Source: CAZFHA01 sp964518595
GTDB taxonomy: Bacteria; Bacillota; Clostridia; Saccharofermentanales; Saccharofermentanaceae
Length of the DNA stretch: 64,000 nt
Assembly (NCBI GenBank): GCA_964518595.1
Contig: CAZFHA010000011.1
Location: 1-64,000, forward strand
Direction: 5' to 3'
Shown here: piece after piece, positions 1 through 7,918 of the stretch
Position numbering within the stretch: position 1 is the first letter of the stretch
How the letters are laid out: the number at the start of each line of letters is the position of its first letter
Notes under the pieces: generated by a model
Seen by the model: the letters and a program-made list of their open reading frames with translations, nothing else
Told to the model about the DNA's origin: nothing
Database searches by the model: none
Made by a program: the position numbers and the translations under genes

Positions 1-60
1 GCATAGCAGGTGGTTTTTTGTCTCGACTATCGCCTCGACTGGCTTAAGCCTACAAGGTAA

Positions 61-94
61 AAAATCTACAGCTCGACATAAAGCTGTAGATTTT
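61..94 (-). terminator. Terminator of the NitT/TauT-type ABC operon
   Basis: A perfect 13-bp stem (61-73 with 82-94) has an 8-nt loop and, read on the minus strand, ends in a run of six T residues. It lies 17 nt past the stop of the ATP-binding gene, so it is a convincing intrinsic terminator. Nothing else was recognised in the first 60 bases. Confidence 0.8.
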
Positions 95-111
95 CATATC
101 CTGAAGTAAGC

Positions 112-690
112 TCAAGTTGGCAACGTGACGATTGTGCCCTCTAGTAGCTCAACTTCTTGCGGGTCATGAGTCACCATAATGACAGTTTTCCCCAGCGTCA
201 TTTCTCGTAGCCACTGTGCCGCCTGCTGGCGACTGGTTTGATCCAGACCTTGGAAGGGTTCATCTAACAATAGGATATCAAAGGGAGCTAAGAGCGCTCG
301 CACCAAAGCGACTCTCTGGCGCTGCCCACCACTCAGTTCTCGAATCGGCTGTTGGATGCAATCTTCTATCCCTAGTATCGTAAAAGCAGATAGGAGTCGA
401 TGCAAAGATAAATCTGAACCGGATACAAAGCGAACATTGGCCGCGGCACTAAGATTTTCACAAAGCCGCTCTTCCTGAAAAACCATGCTGATAGTTTCGC
501 CTTCTAGTCCTTCTATCTCTCCAGCATCTTTTTGTAAAAGTCCTGCTAAAAGTAAGAGCAGGGTGGTTTTCCCTTGTCCTGATGGTCCCATCAGACAGGA
601 TACCTCCCCCTTTCTAAAGGAGATAGATACATTTTGAAAAACGGGCTTGTCGCCGAAGAATTTAGTAAGTTCTTTTATCTGAATATCCAA
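112..690 (-). CDS. ABC transporter ATP-binding protein, NitT/TauT family
   Basis: ATPase that powers import of a small organic solute with the permease and binding protein encoded just upstream. Visible motifs in order are Walker A (GPSGQGKTT, about residue 35), the signature LSGGQRQR (about 119), Walker B ILLLDEP (about 138) and the switch histidine in VTHDPQE (about 174). At 192 residues it is shorter than the usual 240-260 for SsuB/TauB-type subunits; the N-terminal and C-terminal edges are trimmed but all catalytic motifs remain. It is the last gene of a three-gene operon, 1 nt after the permease stop, followed by a terminator. The solute cannot be named from the ATPase. Confidence 0.93.
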   Translation of the reverse strand: MDIQIKELTKFFGDKPVFQNVSISFRKGEVSCLMGPSGQGKTTLLLLLAGLLQKDAGEIEGLEGETISMVFQEERLCENLSAAANVRFVSGSDLSLHRLLSAFTILGIEDCIQQPIRELSGGQRQRVALVRALLAPFDILLLDEPFQGLDQTSRQQAAQWLREMTLGKTVIMVTHDPQEVELLEGTIVTLPT

Positions 691-691
691 G

Positions 692-1513
692 TTAACGCTG
701 CTCTCCCTTCTTTACCAGCCAATCAATCAGAAGCACAAAAAGCTTTTCCAAAACAAAACTAAGCAGGATAACGGTTAGTGTCCAAGCAAAAATATCAGGT
801 GTATTGAGATAAACTTTGGCCTGATAGAGTTTTTCACCGATAGAGCCAGTGGGAATTCCAATAATCTCTGCGGCTATGCCGGCTTTCCAAGCTAACCCTA
901 AAGCCAAAACTGAAGCCGAGCGAAAAAAAGGCATAACCTGAGAAACGTAGATATAACTAACTTGGCGCTTAAAAGGCACGCGAAACAGACGAGCCATCTC
1001 TAAAAGCTTAGGATCAGTGCTCTGAATGCCCGCCTCTACATTGCTATAGATAATGGGCAGAACCATCAAAAAAGCCATAAAAACCGACAAATTTTTAGAG
1101 GGTATCCAAAGGAGAGCTAAAATAATGAAGGAGGCTACCGGAGTAGCTTTGACTACTACAATTAGGGGTTTAAAGAGCTGAGCTAAAAGGGGTGACAGAT
1201 AGGCCGCTATAGCCATGAATACCCCCAGAACTATTCCTAGTAAAAAGCCCAGAAAAATACGCAGACAAGAAAAAAGTACCACCTGCCAAAAACTTGGGGT
1301 CAAAGCCAGTTGGCTCAGACGCACAAGCACTTCCGCCGGAGATACTAAAAGTATGTCTTGGTTTAAGAGCAGACTGGCAATTTGCCAAACAAGCAGCCAA
1401 AAGCCTGCACTTAGAAGTGTAGGCCAAAGGCGTACCCATAAGGGTTTTCTTCTTCCGGGCTGAGAGACTGAGCTCTTAGCCAAGCTTGGAGGGATAATAG
1501 TAGAAGCCTTCAT
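692..1513 (-). CDS. ABC transporter permease, NitT/TauT family
   Basis: Integral membrane subunit of a sulfonate/nitrate/taurine-type importer. Its 273 residues contain about six hydrophobic segments (around 30-52, 85-110, 118-135, 140-160, 195-215 and 240-262), with the binding-protein-dependent transport signature region near residues 160-200. The ATG at 1513 has an AGGAGG sequence about 10 nt upstream and overlaps the end of the binding-protein gene by 38 nt, which implies translational coupling. The arrangement binding protein, permease, ATPase is typical of the family. Substrate unknown. Confidence 0.93.
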   Translation of the reverse strand: MKASTIIPPSLAKSSVSQPGRRKPLWVRLWPTLLSAGFWLLVWQIASLLLNQDILLVSPAEVLVRLSQLALTPSFWQVVLFSCLRIFLGFLLGIVLGVFMAIAAYLSPLLAQLFKPLIVVVKATPVASFIILALLWIPSKNLSVFMAFLMVLPIIYSNVEAGIQSTDPKLLEMARLFRVPFKRQVSYIYVSQVMPFFRSASVLALGLAWKAGIAAEIIGIPTGSIGEKLYQAKVYLNTPDIFAWTLTVILLSFVLEKLFVLLIDWLVKKGEQR

Positions 1514-2561
1514 CAGGTACTGCGCCTCCTACTGATTCAGCATTTTGATCAAAGAGAAAATCTAAATAGGAAGATAGTTTCTGCTCCATCTCTTGGCCGG
1601 TAATAAAGGTTATATTCGAGTAGGGAATTGCTTTTTCGCCCACCGCTGCCGGAACAATATCGAACTGCTCCATCAGTTGTGCCGCCGCCTGGGGATTTTG
1701 ATTAACAAAGTCTGCCGATACTTTATTAGCCTTCAAGAAGGCATCCACAGCCTCTGGATTCTCTTGAATAAAATTTTGTCTACCTACCAACACGCCGGTA
1801 ATCAGTGGCCCCGCTTGCCCTTCTTCACCAGAAAGCTTCTCCCACTCCTGATTTACATCCACAGCAATTCTTATACTTGGATCTTTAAGCTGAGCTGTAG
1901 TCACAAAGGGCTGTGGCAAAAGAGCAATAGCACCGGGATTAGCGGTTAAAGCCGCCAGACATTCTGTATGCTCGGCCTTAAATTCTAAGGTAACATCCTT
2001 ATCCGGATCCAGCCCGGCAGCTTCCAACACCATTCGCAGGGCGTACTCAGGGGTTGCACCTTTACCACTGGCAAAAATCCGTTTCCCTTTTAGGTCTGAA
2101 ACAGTCTTTACGCTCTCCCCTTGCTCAACGATGTAAAGCACTCCCAGGGTATTGATTGCCAGCACCTGAATCTGTCCCTTAGTATTATTGTACAAAATAG
2201 CCGCTAAATTGGCAGGAATCGCTGCCAGATCTACACTTCCTTGAAGTAGAGCTGGTGTAATCTCATCAATTGCACCCTTGACACTGATATCGTAAGGTAG
2301 CAGTCCGGCTTGACTCTGGTCCATAAGCTGAACCATCCCCATGGCTGTAGGCCCCTTTAATGCAGCTACACGAATAGGGGTTTCGGGAATCTTGTCAGTG
2401 GCTTGCGTACCTTCACTATCCAAGCTGTCGGAGGGACTTCCTTCTGTACCAGCAGCAGTAGTTGCCGGAGCGGTTTGTGAAGGGGTTACAACCGGTGCAC
2501 AGCTCCCCAAAGTGGCTATTATAGTAAATAAGGCTAAAAAAGCAGCAATATATTTTTTCAT
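1476..2561 (-). CDS. ABC transporter substrate-binding lipoprotein, NitT/TauT family
   Basis: Extracytoplasmic solute-binding lipoprotein. The N-terminus is a short type II signal peptide ending in a lipobox with Cys21 (LGSC), followed by a Ser/Thr/Pro-rich tether (residues 22-60). The binding domain begins at IRVAALKGPTAMGM (about 63) and carries the family-typical segment VSDLKGKRIFASGKGATPEY (about 155). This type of protein resembles SsuA/TauA/ThiY-like receptors, which bind sulfonates, nitrate, thiamine precursors or aromatic acids, so the ligand cannot be assigned. It is the first gene of the operon and sits behind a consensus promoter. Confidence 0.92.
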   Translation of the reverse strand: MKKYIAAFLALFTIIATLGSCAPVVTPSQTAPATTAAGTEGSPSDSLDSEGTQATDKIPETPIRVAALKGPTAMGMVQLMDQSQAGLLPYDISVKGAIDEITPALLQGSVDLAAIPANLAAILYNNTKGQIQVLAINTLGVLYIVEQGESVKTVSDLKGKRIFASGKGATPEYALRMVLEAAGLDPDKDVTLEFKAEHTECLAALTANPGAIALLPQPFVTTAQLKDPSIRIAVDVNQEWEKLSGEEGQAGPLITGVLVGRQNFIQENPEAVDAFLKANKVSADFVNQNPQAAAQLMEQFDIVPAAVGEKAIPYSNITFITGQEMEQKLSSYLDFLFDQNAESVGGAVPDEGFYYYPSKLG

Positions 2562-2620
2562 TTGGATGCCTCCATGTTTTTCTATTCCGTCCTGAATTCA
2601 ATCTTCAGTTGACTCAGACT

Positions 2621-2649
2621 ATTATAGAAAAGCCAGCCACCTTTGTCAA
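2621..2649 (-). promoter_or_regulatory. Sigma-A-type promoter of the ABC operon
   Basis: On the minus strand there is a perfect -35 TTGACA (2644-2649), a 17-nt spacer and a perfect -10 TATAAT (2621-2626), about 60 nt upstream of the lipoprotein start. The short leader leaves no room for a riboswitch. Both hexamers match the consensus, so expression is probably high unless repressed. Confidence 0.85.
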
Positions 2650-2683
2650 AGTCATACTTTTCCCATGGTTTTACTATGATAAA

Positions 2684-3058
2684 TTACTTTTTATCTTTTT
2701 GGGCAAGTAAATTCTCTTCAACACGAAAACGAACAAGCTTCTCGACCAGCTCAAAGGGCAGCGGCTCTTGGTGAGGAAATTGTATCGCTCCCTTGGAGGT
2801 TTTGTAAGCCGCCAAGTCTTCGGGGAAAGCCTTTATTCCACTGGGAATTGGATAAAATCCGATATGGTTTTTAAAGGCGCCAAAATAAACCAAGTAGCCA
2901 TGAAAATAATAGGCTGGCATACCATAGGAGATTTTTTCGCTAGCCTCTGGCACCAAATCTCTAATTAATTGGCGTAAACGCCTCAGCCGTACTTGGATTT
3001 CTTCAGGATATTGTTCGATATAGGCTTCAACGGTTTGCGGTTTATTGGCCTCAGTCAT
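2684..3058 (-). CDS. DUF1801 family protein
   Basis: Small cytoplasmic protein of 124 residues. The segment VEAYIEQYPEEIQVRLRRL at the N-terminus and KISYGMPAYYF, FGAFKNHIGFYP and FPHQEPLPFELVEKLVRFR further on are the hallmarks of the DUF1801 (YdhG-like) fold. Members such as Bacillus YdhG have been proposed as iron chaperones with a frataxin-like fold, but the biochemical role is poorly settled. The start is preceded by a GGAGAGGAAC ribosome site. It lies between the ABC promoter and the HAD phosphatase and shows no operon logic with either. Confidence 0.85.
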   Translation of the reverse strand: MTEANKPQTVEAYIEQYPEEIQVRLRRLRQLIRDLVPEASEKISYGMPAYYFHGYLVYFGAFKNHIGFYPIPSGIKAFPEDLAAYKTSKGAIQFPHQEPLPFELVEKLVRFRVEENLLAQKDKK

Positions 3059-3103
3059 GTTCCTCTCCTCCGTAGTTTTGACTTGTCAATTACAAAAAGT
3101 CTA

Positions 3104-3943
3104 TTATTCCGATATCTGTAGCCGTAAAAACTTTCTTAGAGCTACTGCCACACCATTCTCCTGATTGCTTACTGTGACATAGGCCGCCAATTGCTTGGCC
3201 GCCGCTACACCATTAGACATAGCCACAGCAAAACCTGCATAAGCCAACATTTCCAAATCATTATAACCATCACCAAAAGCCATAACTTGATCTGGAGATA
3301 ACGCTAATTTCTCTACAATCTGGTGTAGACCAACAGCTTTATTAGCGGTAGCACTATTCAGTTCAAAGCTTTCACTATTAGAAGTGGTTACATAAAGTCC
3401 TTCTTGACCTCGTAACCAACTATCCAGTTCTGTGCGATCCTCCCCTTCGACTTGATGAATATTAATCTTTTCCACCGGCCAATTCTCTTGCAGAACCGTC
3501 TCGGCTAAATCTTCCACAAAATCTATTCGGTCATAAATCCATTGGTGTTGATGAGCATTTTTCGCAAAAAGGCTCTGGACTTGCTGCTGAAAAGCTTTAT
3601 CACAGTACACTCTGCCCTTAGCAAAAACTTCGTACAAGTGACCTTTCTCTTCTAACAAACGAATTACATCCTGAACCTCTTGAGAAGGAATAAAATCGCT
3701 GTGAACATCCTCCTCCGTCTCTAAATCAACGACTCTTGTCCCATTAGACAAGACTGCATAGCGTATTCCAGGCATATTCTTAATCTCATCAGGTAATTGA
3801 ATGACAGTTCTTCCGGTAGAAGGAACCAAATGAAAACCGGCTTCTAAAGCGGCTCTCATCATTCTTGCAGTGACTTCTGACCAGTTTCCTTGGTTGTTTA
3901 GTGTGGTTCCATCAAGATCAAAAGCGATTAATTTAATGTCCAT
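3104..3943 (-). CDS. Cof-type HAD-IIB family phosphatase
   Basis: Cytoplasmic phosphatase of the haloacid dehalogenase superfamily; relatives dephosphorylate sugar phosphates or cofactors such as FMN and pyridoxal phosphate. Motif I is DLDGTTLNN (Asp8 and Asp10 from this start), motif II is SNGT, and motif IV is GDGYNDLEML near the C-terminus, with a Cof-type cap domain between. The reading frame stays open farther upstream to 4102, but the ATG at 3943 places the conserved MDIKLIAFDLDGT at the N-terminus, gives the usual length (279 residues) and has a GGAAG sequence about 12 nt upstream. An extended -10 (TGTTATACT on the minus strand) lies farther upstream, weakly supported. Confidence 0.9.
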   Translation of the reverse strand: MDIKLIAFDLDGTTLNNQGNWSEVTARMMRAALEAGFHLVPSTGRTVIQLPDEIKNMPGIRYAVLSNGTRVVDLETEEDVHSDFIPSQEVQDVIRLLEEKGHLYEVFAKGRVYCDKAFQQQVQSLFAKNAHQHQWIYDRIDFVEDLAETVLQENWPVEKINIHQVEGEDRTELDSWLRGQEGLYVTTSNSESFELNSATANKAVGLHQIVEKLALSPDQVMAFGDGYNDLEMLAYAGFAVAMSNGVAAAKQLAAYVTVSNQENGVAVALRKFLRLQISE

Positions 3944-4078
3944 GTGTCTATTTTTCTTCCTTTTCTTTTTCATAGTAACTATTCTAAAAGATTGATTTAC
4001 TATCTTAAGTATAACAGAATCATGCAGGTTTCCCACCACTACAGAGTATGGGGATATATAATAATATAATATCACTTG

Positions 4079-4102
4079 TCGTAAAACCAATCGTAAAACC
4101 AA
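4079..4102 (+). repeat. Perfect 12-bp tandem repeat upstream of the Asp-box protein gene
   Basis: TCGTAAAACCAA occurs twice head to tail (4079-4090 and 4091-4102), 22 nt upstream of the ATG at 4125 and next to an AT-rich stretch that may contain the promoter. It could be a regulator site or a slippage duplication. Confidence 0.6.
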
Positions 4103-4124
4103 GCTGAAAGGACATATTTTATCT

Positions 4125-5588
4125 ATGAGTAAATATTTTTTTCGAATGCTTAAGATTTGCCTAATTGTGTTACTATTTGGAGGCTCTTTACTTTTAACAA
4201 GACATGATGATCAAGTCCTTGGAACTTTCCATTATAGTTTTGAGGATCAAAGTGTAGATACTTTGTACGATAAAATTACTGCATATAGCCCACTGCCACC
4301 TAAGTTTTGTCTTGAGTTTTTCAAAGGTGAACTAACCAAGGATGGTCTACTTTCAAGTTTTCATATTACCGGGAGCGGCTTTGATGAGTCTGGCACTTTC
4401 AGCGGAATATACATTATCAGTTACGACGATTTGTCGGGTTTAAATGTAGAGATTCGCAACGAGCTCGTGCCCAATTCAGAAATATATTACGGAGAAAATG
4501 CAGATATCCTCTATCTGGATAAAGCTTTTCGCAAAATTCCTTGGAAAGAGCAAATCGAAGCCATAGACTTTCCAAGATATTTTGTGGAATTCTCTCGTAG
4601 GATGAGTCTTAACAAAGATCAACCCATTATTGATTGTACTAAGTATTCGGAAATCCCTGTCTTATCTATGAATTCCTATCTAGCGGGGTCTGGGGGCAGA
4701 AGTACAGGAAATTTGGGGGTGTATATTACGTTGACAGATGGAACCGGTGTAACATCACCAAATAACATTATTTATTCACTGGAGCCGGATAATAAGGACG
4801 CTGTTGCTAAAGACGCTAATCAAAGCTTTGTGATGGAACGAGATTATCGTATTTATGATAATCAAGTTTTTTTCACAAGGGATTATGGCGGCAACTGGAT
4901 TCAGGTGGATATTGATCCAACGCTCGTTCAGGAGACCTTAGAAATGTATCGGAATGGTGTAATTATTCCTGAGAAAAGCTATTTTATAAGTGAAGCACCA
5001 GGCATAATGGCTTTCCTATATGGTGCCGAGGCAAAGTTGCTTTTGAGTACGGATGATGGTAAAACATGGCAAATTATGCCTTTTGACGGACGCATGTTTA
5101 AGGATAGTATTCGACGATACATTCATTTCTTTGATAACAAAAATGGCTACATCGCCCTGGGAACGGAATGGACTATGGGAACCGGTGAGGGAAAGAATTT
5201 CTATACCACTACTGATGGTGGATTTACATGGATCAAGCACAACTTACCGATGGAAAATACTAGTAAGCTCCTTAATAGCTTAGTATTTCTAGACGCCTCT
5301 ATGGAGCAAGGTGTATTAACTCTTCAAAATCCTAACGACACCCTTTCGTGTACGCTATTTTATACGCTGGATCAGGGTGAAAATTGGCAAGAGTTCACTG
5401 TTCCTCTAGATCAAATACCAGAAGAATATCCGGTACTTAGGAATGGAGAATCCTTGACCCATGATGGTGAAGAATATAAATTGGTGCTGAGTAGCGGAAA
5501 AAACAAATATAGTTTTACCGCCAAAGCACTGGATCAACCTTGGACATATGTAGAAACTTGGACCGAGACCGTTCATACTGTAGGGTAA
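4125..5588 (+). CDS. Secreted or membrane-anchored Asp-box (BNR-repeat) protein
   Basis: Extracytoplasmic protein of 487 residues, function not recognised. An N-terminal hydrophobic segment (residues 8-24) follows two basic residues and acts as a signal peptide or anchor. The C-terminal two thirds contain four Asp-box-like motifs: TRDYGGNWIQ (about 250), STDDGKTWQI (about 308), TTDGGFTWIK (about 366) and TLDQGENWQE (about 419). Such motifs mark beta-propeller blades in sialidases and in many non-catalytic propellers. No sialidase FRIP motif or catalytic residues were seen, so a binding or scaffold role is more likely. It is a single-gene unit on the plus strand ending at a strong hairpin. Confidence 0.72.
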   Translation: MSKYFFRMLKICLIVLLFGGSLLLTRHDDQVLGTFHYSFEDQSVDTLYDKITAYSPLPPKFCLEFFKGELTKDGLLSSFHITGSGFDESGTFSGIYIISYDDLSGLNVEIRNELVPNSEIYYGENADILYLDKAFRKIPWKEQIEAIDFPRYFVEFSRRMSLNKDQPIIDCTKYSEIPVLSMNSYLAGSGGRSTGNLGVYITLTDGTGVTSPNNIIYSLEPDNKDAVAKDANQSFVMERDYRIYDNQVFFTRDYGGNWIQVDIDPTLVQETLEMYRNGVIIPEKSYFISEAPGIMAFLYGAEAKLLLSTDDGKTWQIMPFDGRMFKDSIRRYIHFFDNKNGYIALGTEWTMGTGEGKNFYTTTDGGFTWIKHNLPMENTSKLLNSLVFLDASMEQGVLTLQNPNDTLSCTLFYTLDQGENWQEFTVPLDQIPEEYPVLRNGESLTHDGEEYKLVLSSGKNKYSFTAKALDQPWTYVETWTETVHTVG

Positions 5589-5635
5589 TACAAAATTGTT
5601 CGGTTAAAATTTATAACGCTTATATGTAAAGGTAT

Positions 5636-5669
5636 AAAGGGGTCTTCCAGTCAAATGGAAGACCCCTTT
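5636..5669. terminator. Bidirectional terminator between converging genes
   Basis: A perfect 14-bp stem (5636-5649 with 5656-5669) with a 6-nt loop lies between the Asp-box gene and the converging surface operon. The A/T ends of the stem could serve as U-tracts on either strand. A weaker C/G-rich inverted sequence follows at about 5677-5694. Confidence 0.75.
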
Positions 5670-5708
5670 ACAATAGCCCCCAGGCGGCTTGGGGAGAAAA
5701 TTTTTTCT

Positions 5709-6431
5709 TTACTCTTTTGGTGTTGCTTCTTTGTCATCGTTTTTCCTTCTACGCCAGAGGAAAAATACAACTAAACCAGCAGCCAGCACCAAAACAACAA
5801 CGATAATCGGCATAATTTGATTTATAGTTTCACCTGTACGTGCCAAAAAAGGTATCGGTGCTTTGGTTGGAACCGGACTGGGGGTAGGAGTGGGAGAAGC
5901 AGGCACCACTTCTTCTGCACTAAATATCCAATTTATATTCGCACTATAACCACTATACTCATTTGGAAGCAGTTCATCCACCGTGAGATTGAGTAAAAGA
6001 TAACCTCTGTCGCCAGACTTGTATTCCCCCATACTGGCAGGTGTACCCAGGTGATTGGGACTGGTGGATAAAAGTGAAAGTTTATCATCATATATTTTTT
6101 GAGAAAGACCCCCGGGACTATAGTATGTCATAGTAAGGTGCAGATAGGAGAAAAAGTCTAGGTCTTTCTCATTTGGAGTCTCAATAGAAAACAGGAGCTT
6201 AACTGCCTCTGTTGAGCTGTTTTCTACATCAATCCTCTGGGTAAGGGTATCACCCGGCATGACCTCAGAAAAATTAGGAAAGATGTTGTCTTCACCGGGC
6301 AAAAAGATAAAATTATCAGCCCTATTTCTGTAAGTAACCGAAGCCTCACCTGTAGCTGAAGCTGTTAAGGTAAAAACAGCCAGAATCACTACGCTACTGA
6401 GCAAAATCCGTAAAAATGCTGTCTTTTTCAT
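5709..6431 (-). CDS. Exported protein with LARTG-like anchor signal, last gene of the TasA/SipW operon
   Basis: Surface protein of 240 residues. Residues 1-26 form a signal peptide ending in TASA. The body (about 30-165) has a TasA-like opening with PGDTLTQRIDVENSS, as in the beta-sandwich proteins encoded upstream. A Pro/Thr spacer (about 172-190) leads to LARTGE, a hydrophobic helix (about 208-228) and a basic RRRK tail, the layout of a sortase signal. LARTG departs from LPXTG but resembles the LAXTG type seen in some Gram-positives; simple membrane anchoring is the alternative. No sortase gene is in the window. It may be the wall or membrane base for the fibre made by the upstream genes. 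Confidence 0.75.
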   Translation of the reverse strand: MKKTAFLRILLSSVVILAVFTLTASATGEASVTYRNRADNFIFLPGEDNIFPNFSEVMPGDTLTQRIDVENSSTEAVKLLFSIETPNEKDLDFFSYLHLTMTYYSPGGLSQKIYDDKLSLLSTSPNHLGTPASMGEYKSGDRGYLLLNLTVDELLPNEYSGYSANINWIFSAEEVVPASPTPTPSPVPTKAPIPFLARTGETINQIMPIIVVVLVLAAGLVVFFLWRRRKNDDKEATPKE

Positions 6432-6486
6432 AAGCTTTCTACACTTCCTCTCCCTCTTCCGCCTATTTCGGCTAAATGGTTAAGCC

Positions 6487-7038
6487 CTAGCTCATTGCCA
6501 TCCATTCGGCTAAAGTCACGTGGTCTGCTTGGATTGAATCTGCCGATACTTTAATGGATACTTTAAAACCTGAATACTTGTTTCCGGTTTCACGACCTTT
6601 GAGATAAAAGTTTCTTGTCAAGGATTCAGTGCTTTCACCGGTATCTAACACTCTATTGTAATACCAGTAGCCACTTCCACCATCATAGAACCAAGGATTA
6701 CTGGTGGATGCAGGTGCAAAATCAAGAGCAATCAGCGTAGGATCAGTTAGTTCGCCAGAGCGTCCATCCGGAGCTACCCAATTTACTACAAGTCGTACCC
6801 GAACCCAAGCTGGTTCATTATTATTAGTTACAGAGATAAGTTCATCCAGAATTTGACCGGGAACAATGATAGAATCCTGCTCATGGCTCTCATTTAGTGT
6901 AACTTCAACATCCTTTACACTAATCTTGCCAACAGCTCCTTTACTGACAGTAAAGTAAGTCGCCGTTACGCCTACTAAAGCTACTGCCATCAATATGGAT
7001 ACGAGCAAGAGAATGAAAATCCCTTTGTTATGTTTCAT
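6487..7038 (-). CDS. TasA/camelysin-like exported protein, third paralogue
   Basis: Exported 183-residue protein of the SipW-dependent class. The N-terminal helix (about 7-27) is followed by the ATYFTVSKGAVGKISVKDVEVTL segment typical of TasA/CalY-type proteins, in which SipW cleaves after the helix. The motif IIVPGQILDELISVTNNNEPAWVRVRLVV matches the PG...I.V.N....A.VR pattern of the paralogues at 7301 and 7919. These proteins form beta-sandwich subunits that assemble into extracellular fibres in Bacillus. The gene follows a collapsed paralogue and a strong intercistronic hairpin, and shares its ribosome-site context with that remnant. Confidence 0.85.
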   Translation of the reverse strand: MKHNKGIFILLLVSILMAVALVGVTATYFTVSKGAVGKISVKDVEVTLNESHEQDSIIVPGQILDELISVTNNNEPAWVRVRLVVNWVAPDGRSGELTDPTLIALDFAPASTSNPWFYDGGSGYWYYNRVLDTGESTESLTRNFYLKGRETGNKYSGFKVSIKVSADSIQADHVTLAEWMAMS

Positions 7039-7063
7039 CGGGCACTCCTCCTATCCTAGGTTC

Positions 7064-7097
7064 CGGAACCGTTCAGTTCTTTCGCTGAACGGTTCCG
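7064..7097 (-). other. Intercistronic stem-loop upstream of the third TasA-like gene
   Basis: A 13-bp stem (7064-7076 with 7085-7097, loop 8 nt) lies just upstream of the TasA-like gene that starts at 7038. A diverged copy of the same stem plus ribosome site occurs at about 7229-7275 before the remnant gene. There is no U-tract, so it more likely sets mRNA stability or translation than termination. Confidence 0.65.
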
Positions 7098-7117
7098 AAT
7101 CCGGGTCGGAAATAATT

Positions 7118-7222
7118 TTATGCGAAGGCGAGCAATGCCACTATGGGAGTAGAAAAGCCGGCCGGCTCAATCGAATATACGGGTACAAATAAGAGAATGA
7201 AAGGCCATCTGCTAAATTTCAT
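7118..7222 (-). pseudogene. Collapsed TasA-like gene (34 codons, internal deletion)
   Basis: A 34-codon open frame starts at ATG 7222 behind a GGAGGAG ribosome site. Its first 13 or so codons resemble the start of the TasA-like gene at 7038 (shared DNA TTTCATTCTCTT), and its last 20 resemble the end of the gene at 7301 (YSIEPAGFSTPIVALLAFA against YAIQAEGFATPAAAWAAFA). The middle, about 150 codons, is missing. The frame is intact, so a short peptide could still be made, but the simplest reading is a tandem-duplicated paralogue that suffered an in-frame deletion. Confidence 0.7.
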
Positions 7223-7300
7223 GTTGATCTCCTCCTATCCTAGAGCTCCGAAATCATTCAGTAACTGGGCTGAAGGGTTACGGTACTATAAGATAAATCC

Positions 7301-7861
7301 TTAAGCAAAAGCGGCCCAAGCAGCGGCTGGAGTTGCAAAGCCTTCAGCTTGAATTGCATATGCGGTAACATCAATTTCCAAGTCATCTGGTGTAAGAGCT
7401 GCCAGACTAGCATTGGTAGCATCACTTCGGACGGTAAAGCTGCTAAAGATAGCAGGTAATACTGTATCTGTACCAGATTTAGGTACGATACCGGAATAGT
7501 AGTAATAGCCATCTCCACCTAAGCTCCAACCAGGATTCAAGGTTAAAGGCATCTCAATACTTCCAGCTAAAGCCGGAGGAATAACTACAGCAGCGCGAAT
7601 GTAGGCATCTTCACTGTTTGCCATAACAGTAATAATTGGGTCCTTCATAATCTCGCGTCCTGGAACCATAATTTTACTTTCTGCCGACATTTCATCAAAG
7701 CCAGGCTCAGTTAAAGTAATGTCAACTTTACCTACGGTAAAAGTATTCTCAACGGTTGCTGTGGTGTCCTGTAAGTAGGCCATCGTTAAACCTACACTCA
7801 AAGCCAATACTAAAATAATCAAGCTGCTAACTAAAATGATGGTTTTCTTTGTCTGTTTCAT
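7301..7861 (-). CDS. TasA/camelysin-like exported protein, second paralogue
   Basis: Exported fibre-type protein of 186 residues. The N-terminus KQTKKTIILVSSLIILVLAL... is the hydrophobic SipW-type signal, followed by AYLQDTTATVENTFTVGKVDITL, the most typical TasA/CalY opening in this cluster. The PGREIMKDPIITV...AYIRAAVV segment aligns with the paralogues, and YYYSGIVPKSGTDTVLPAIF matches the beta-sandwich core. It lies between the first paralogue and the collapsed copy in the same operon. Expected to be exported by Sec, cleaved by the SipW encoded two genes upstream, and assembled on the surface. Confidence 0.87.
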   Translation of the reverse strand: MKQTKKTIILVSSLIILVLALSVGLTMAYLQDTTATVENTFTVGKVDITLTEPGFDEMSAESKIMVPGREIMKDPIITVMANSEDAYIRAAVVIPPALAGSIEMPLTLNPGWSLGGDGYYYYSGIVPKSGTDTVLPAIFSSFTVRSDATNASLAALTPDDLEIDVTAYAIQAEGFATPAAAWAAFA

Positions 7862-7918
7862 TGTCTTTTCCTCCTTCGTTTGTTTGGAAAATTTTAATTC
7901 TTACTGTTATATCTATTT

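Noticed and set aside
6995..7192. Plus-strand 65-codon frame across the TasA remnant
   Set aside because: It runs antisense through a gene start, a hairpin and the remnant, and has no ribosome site.
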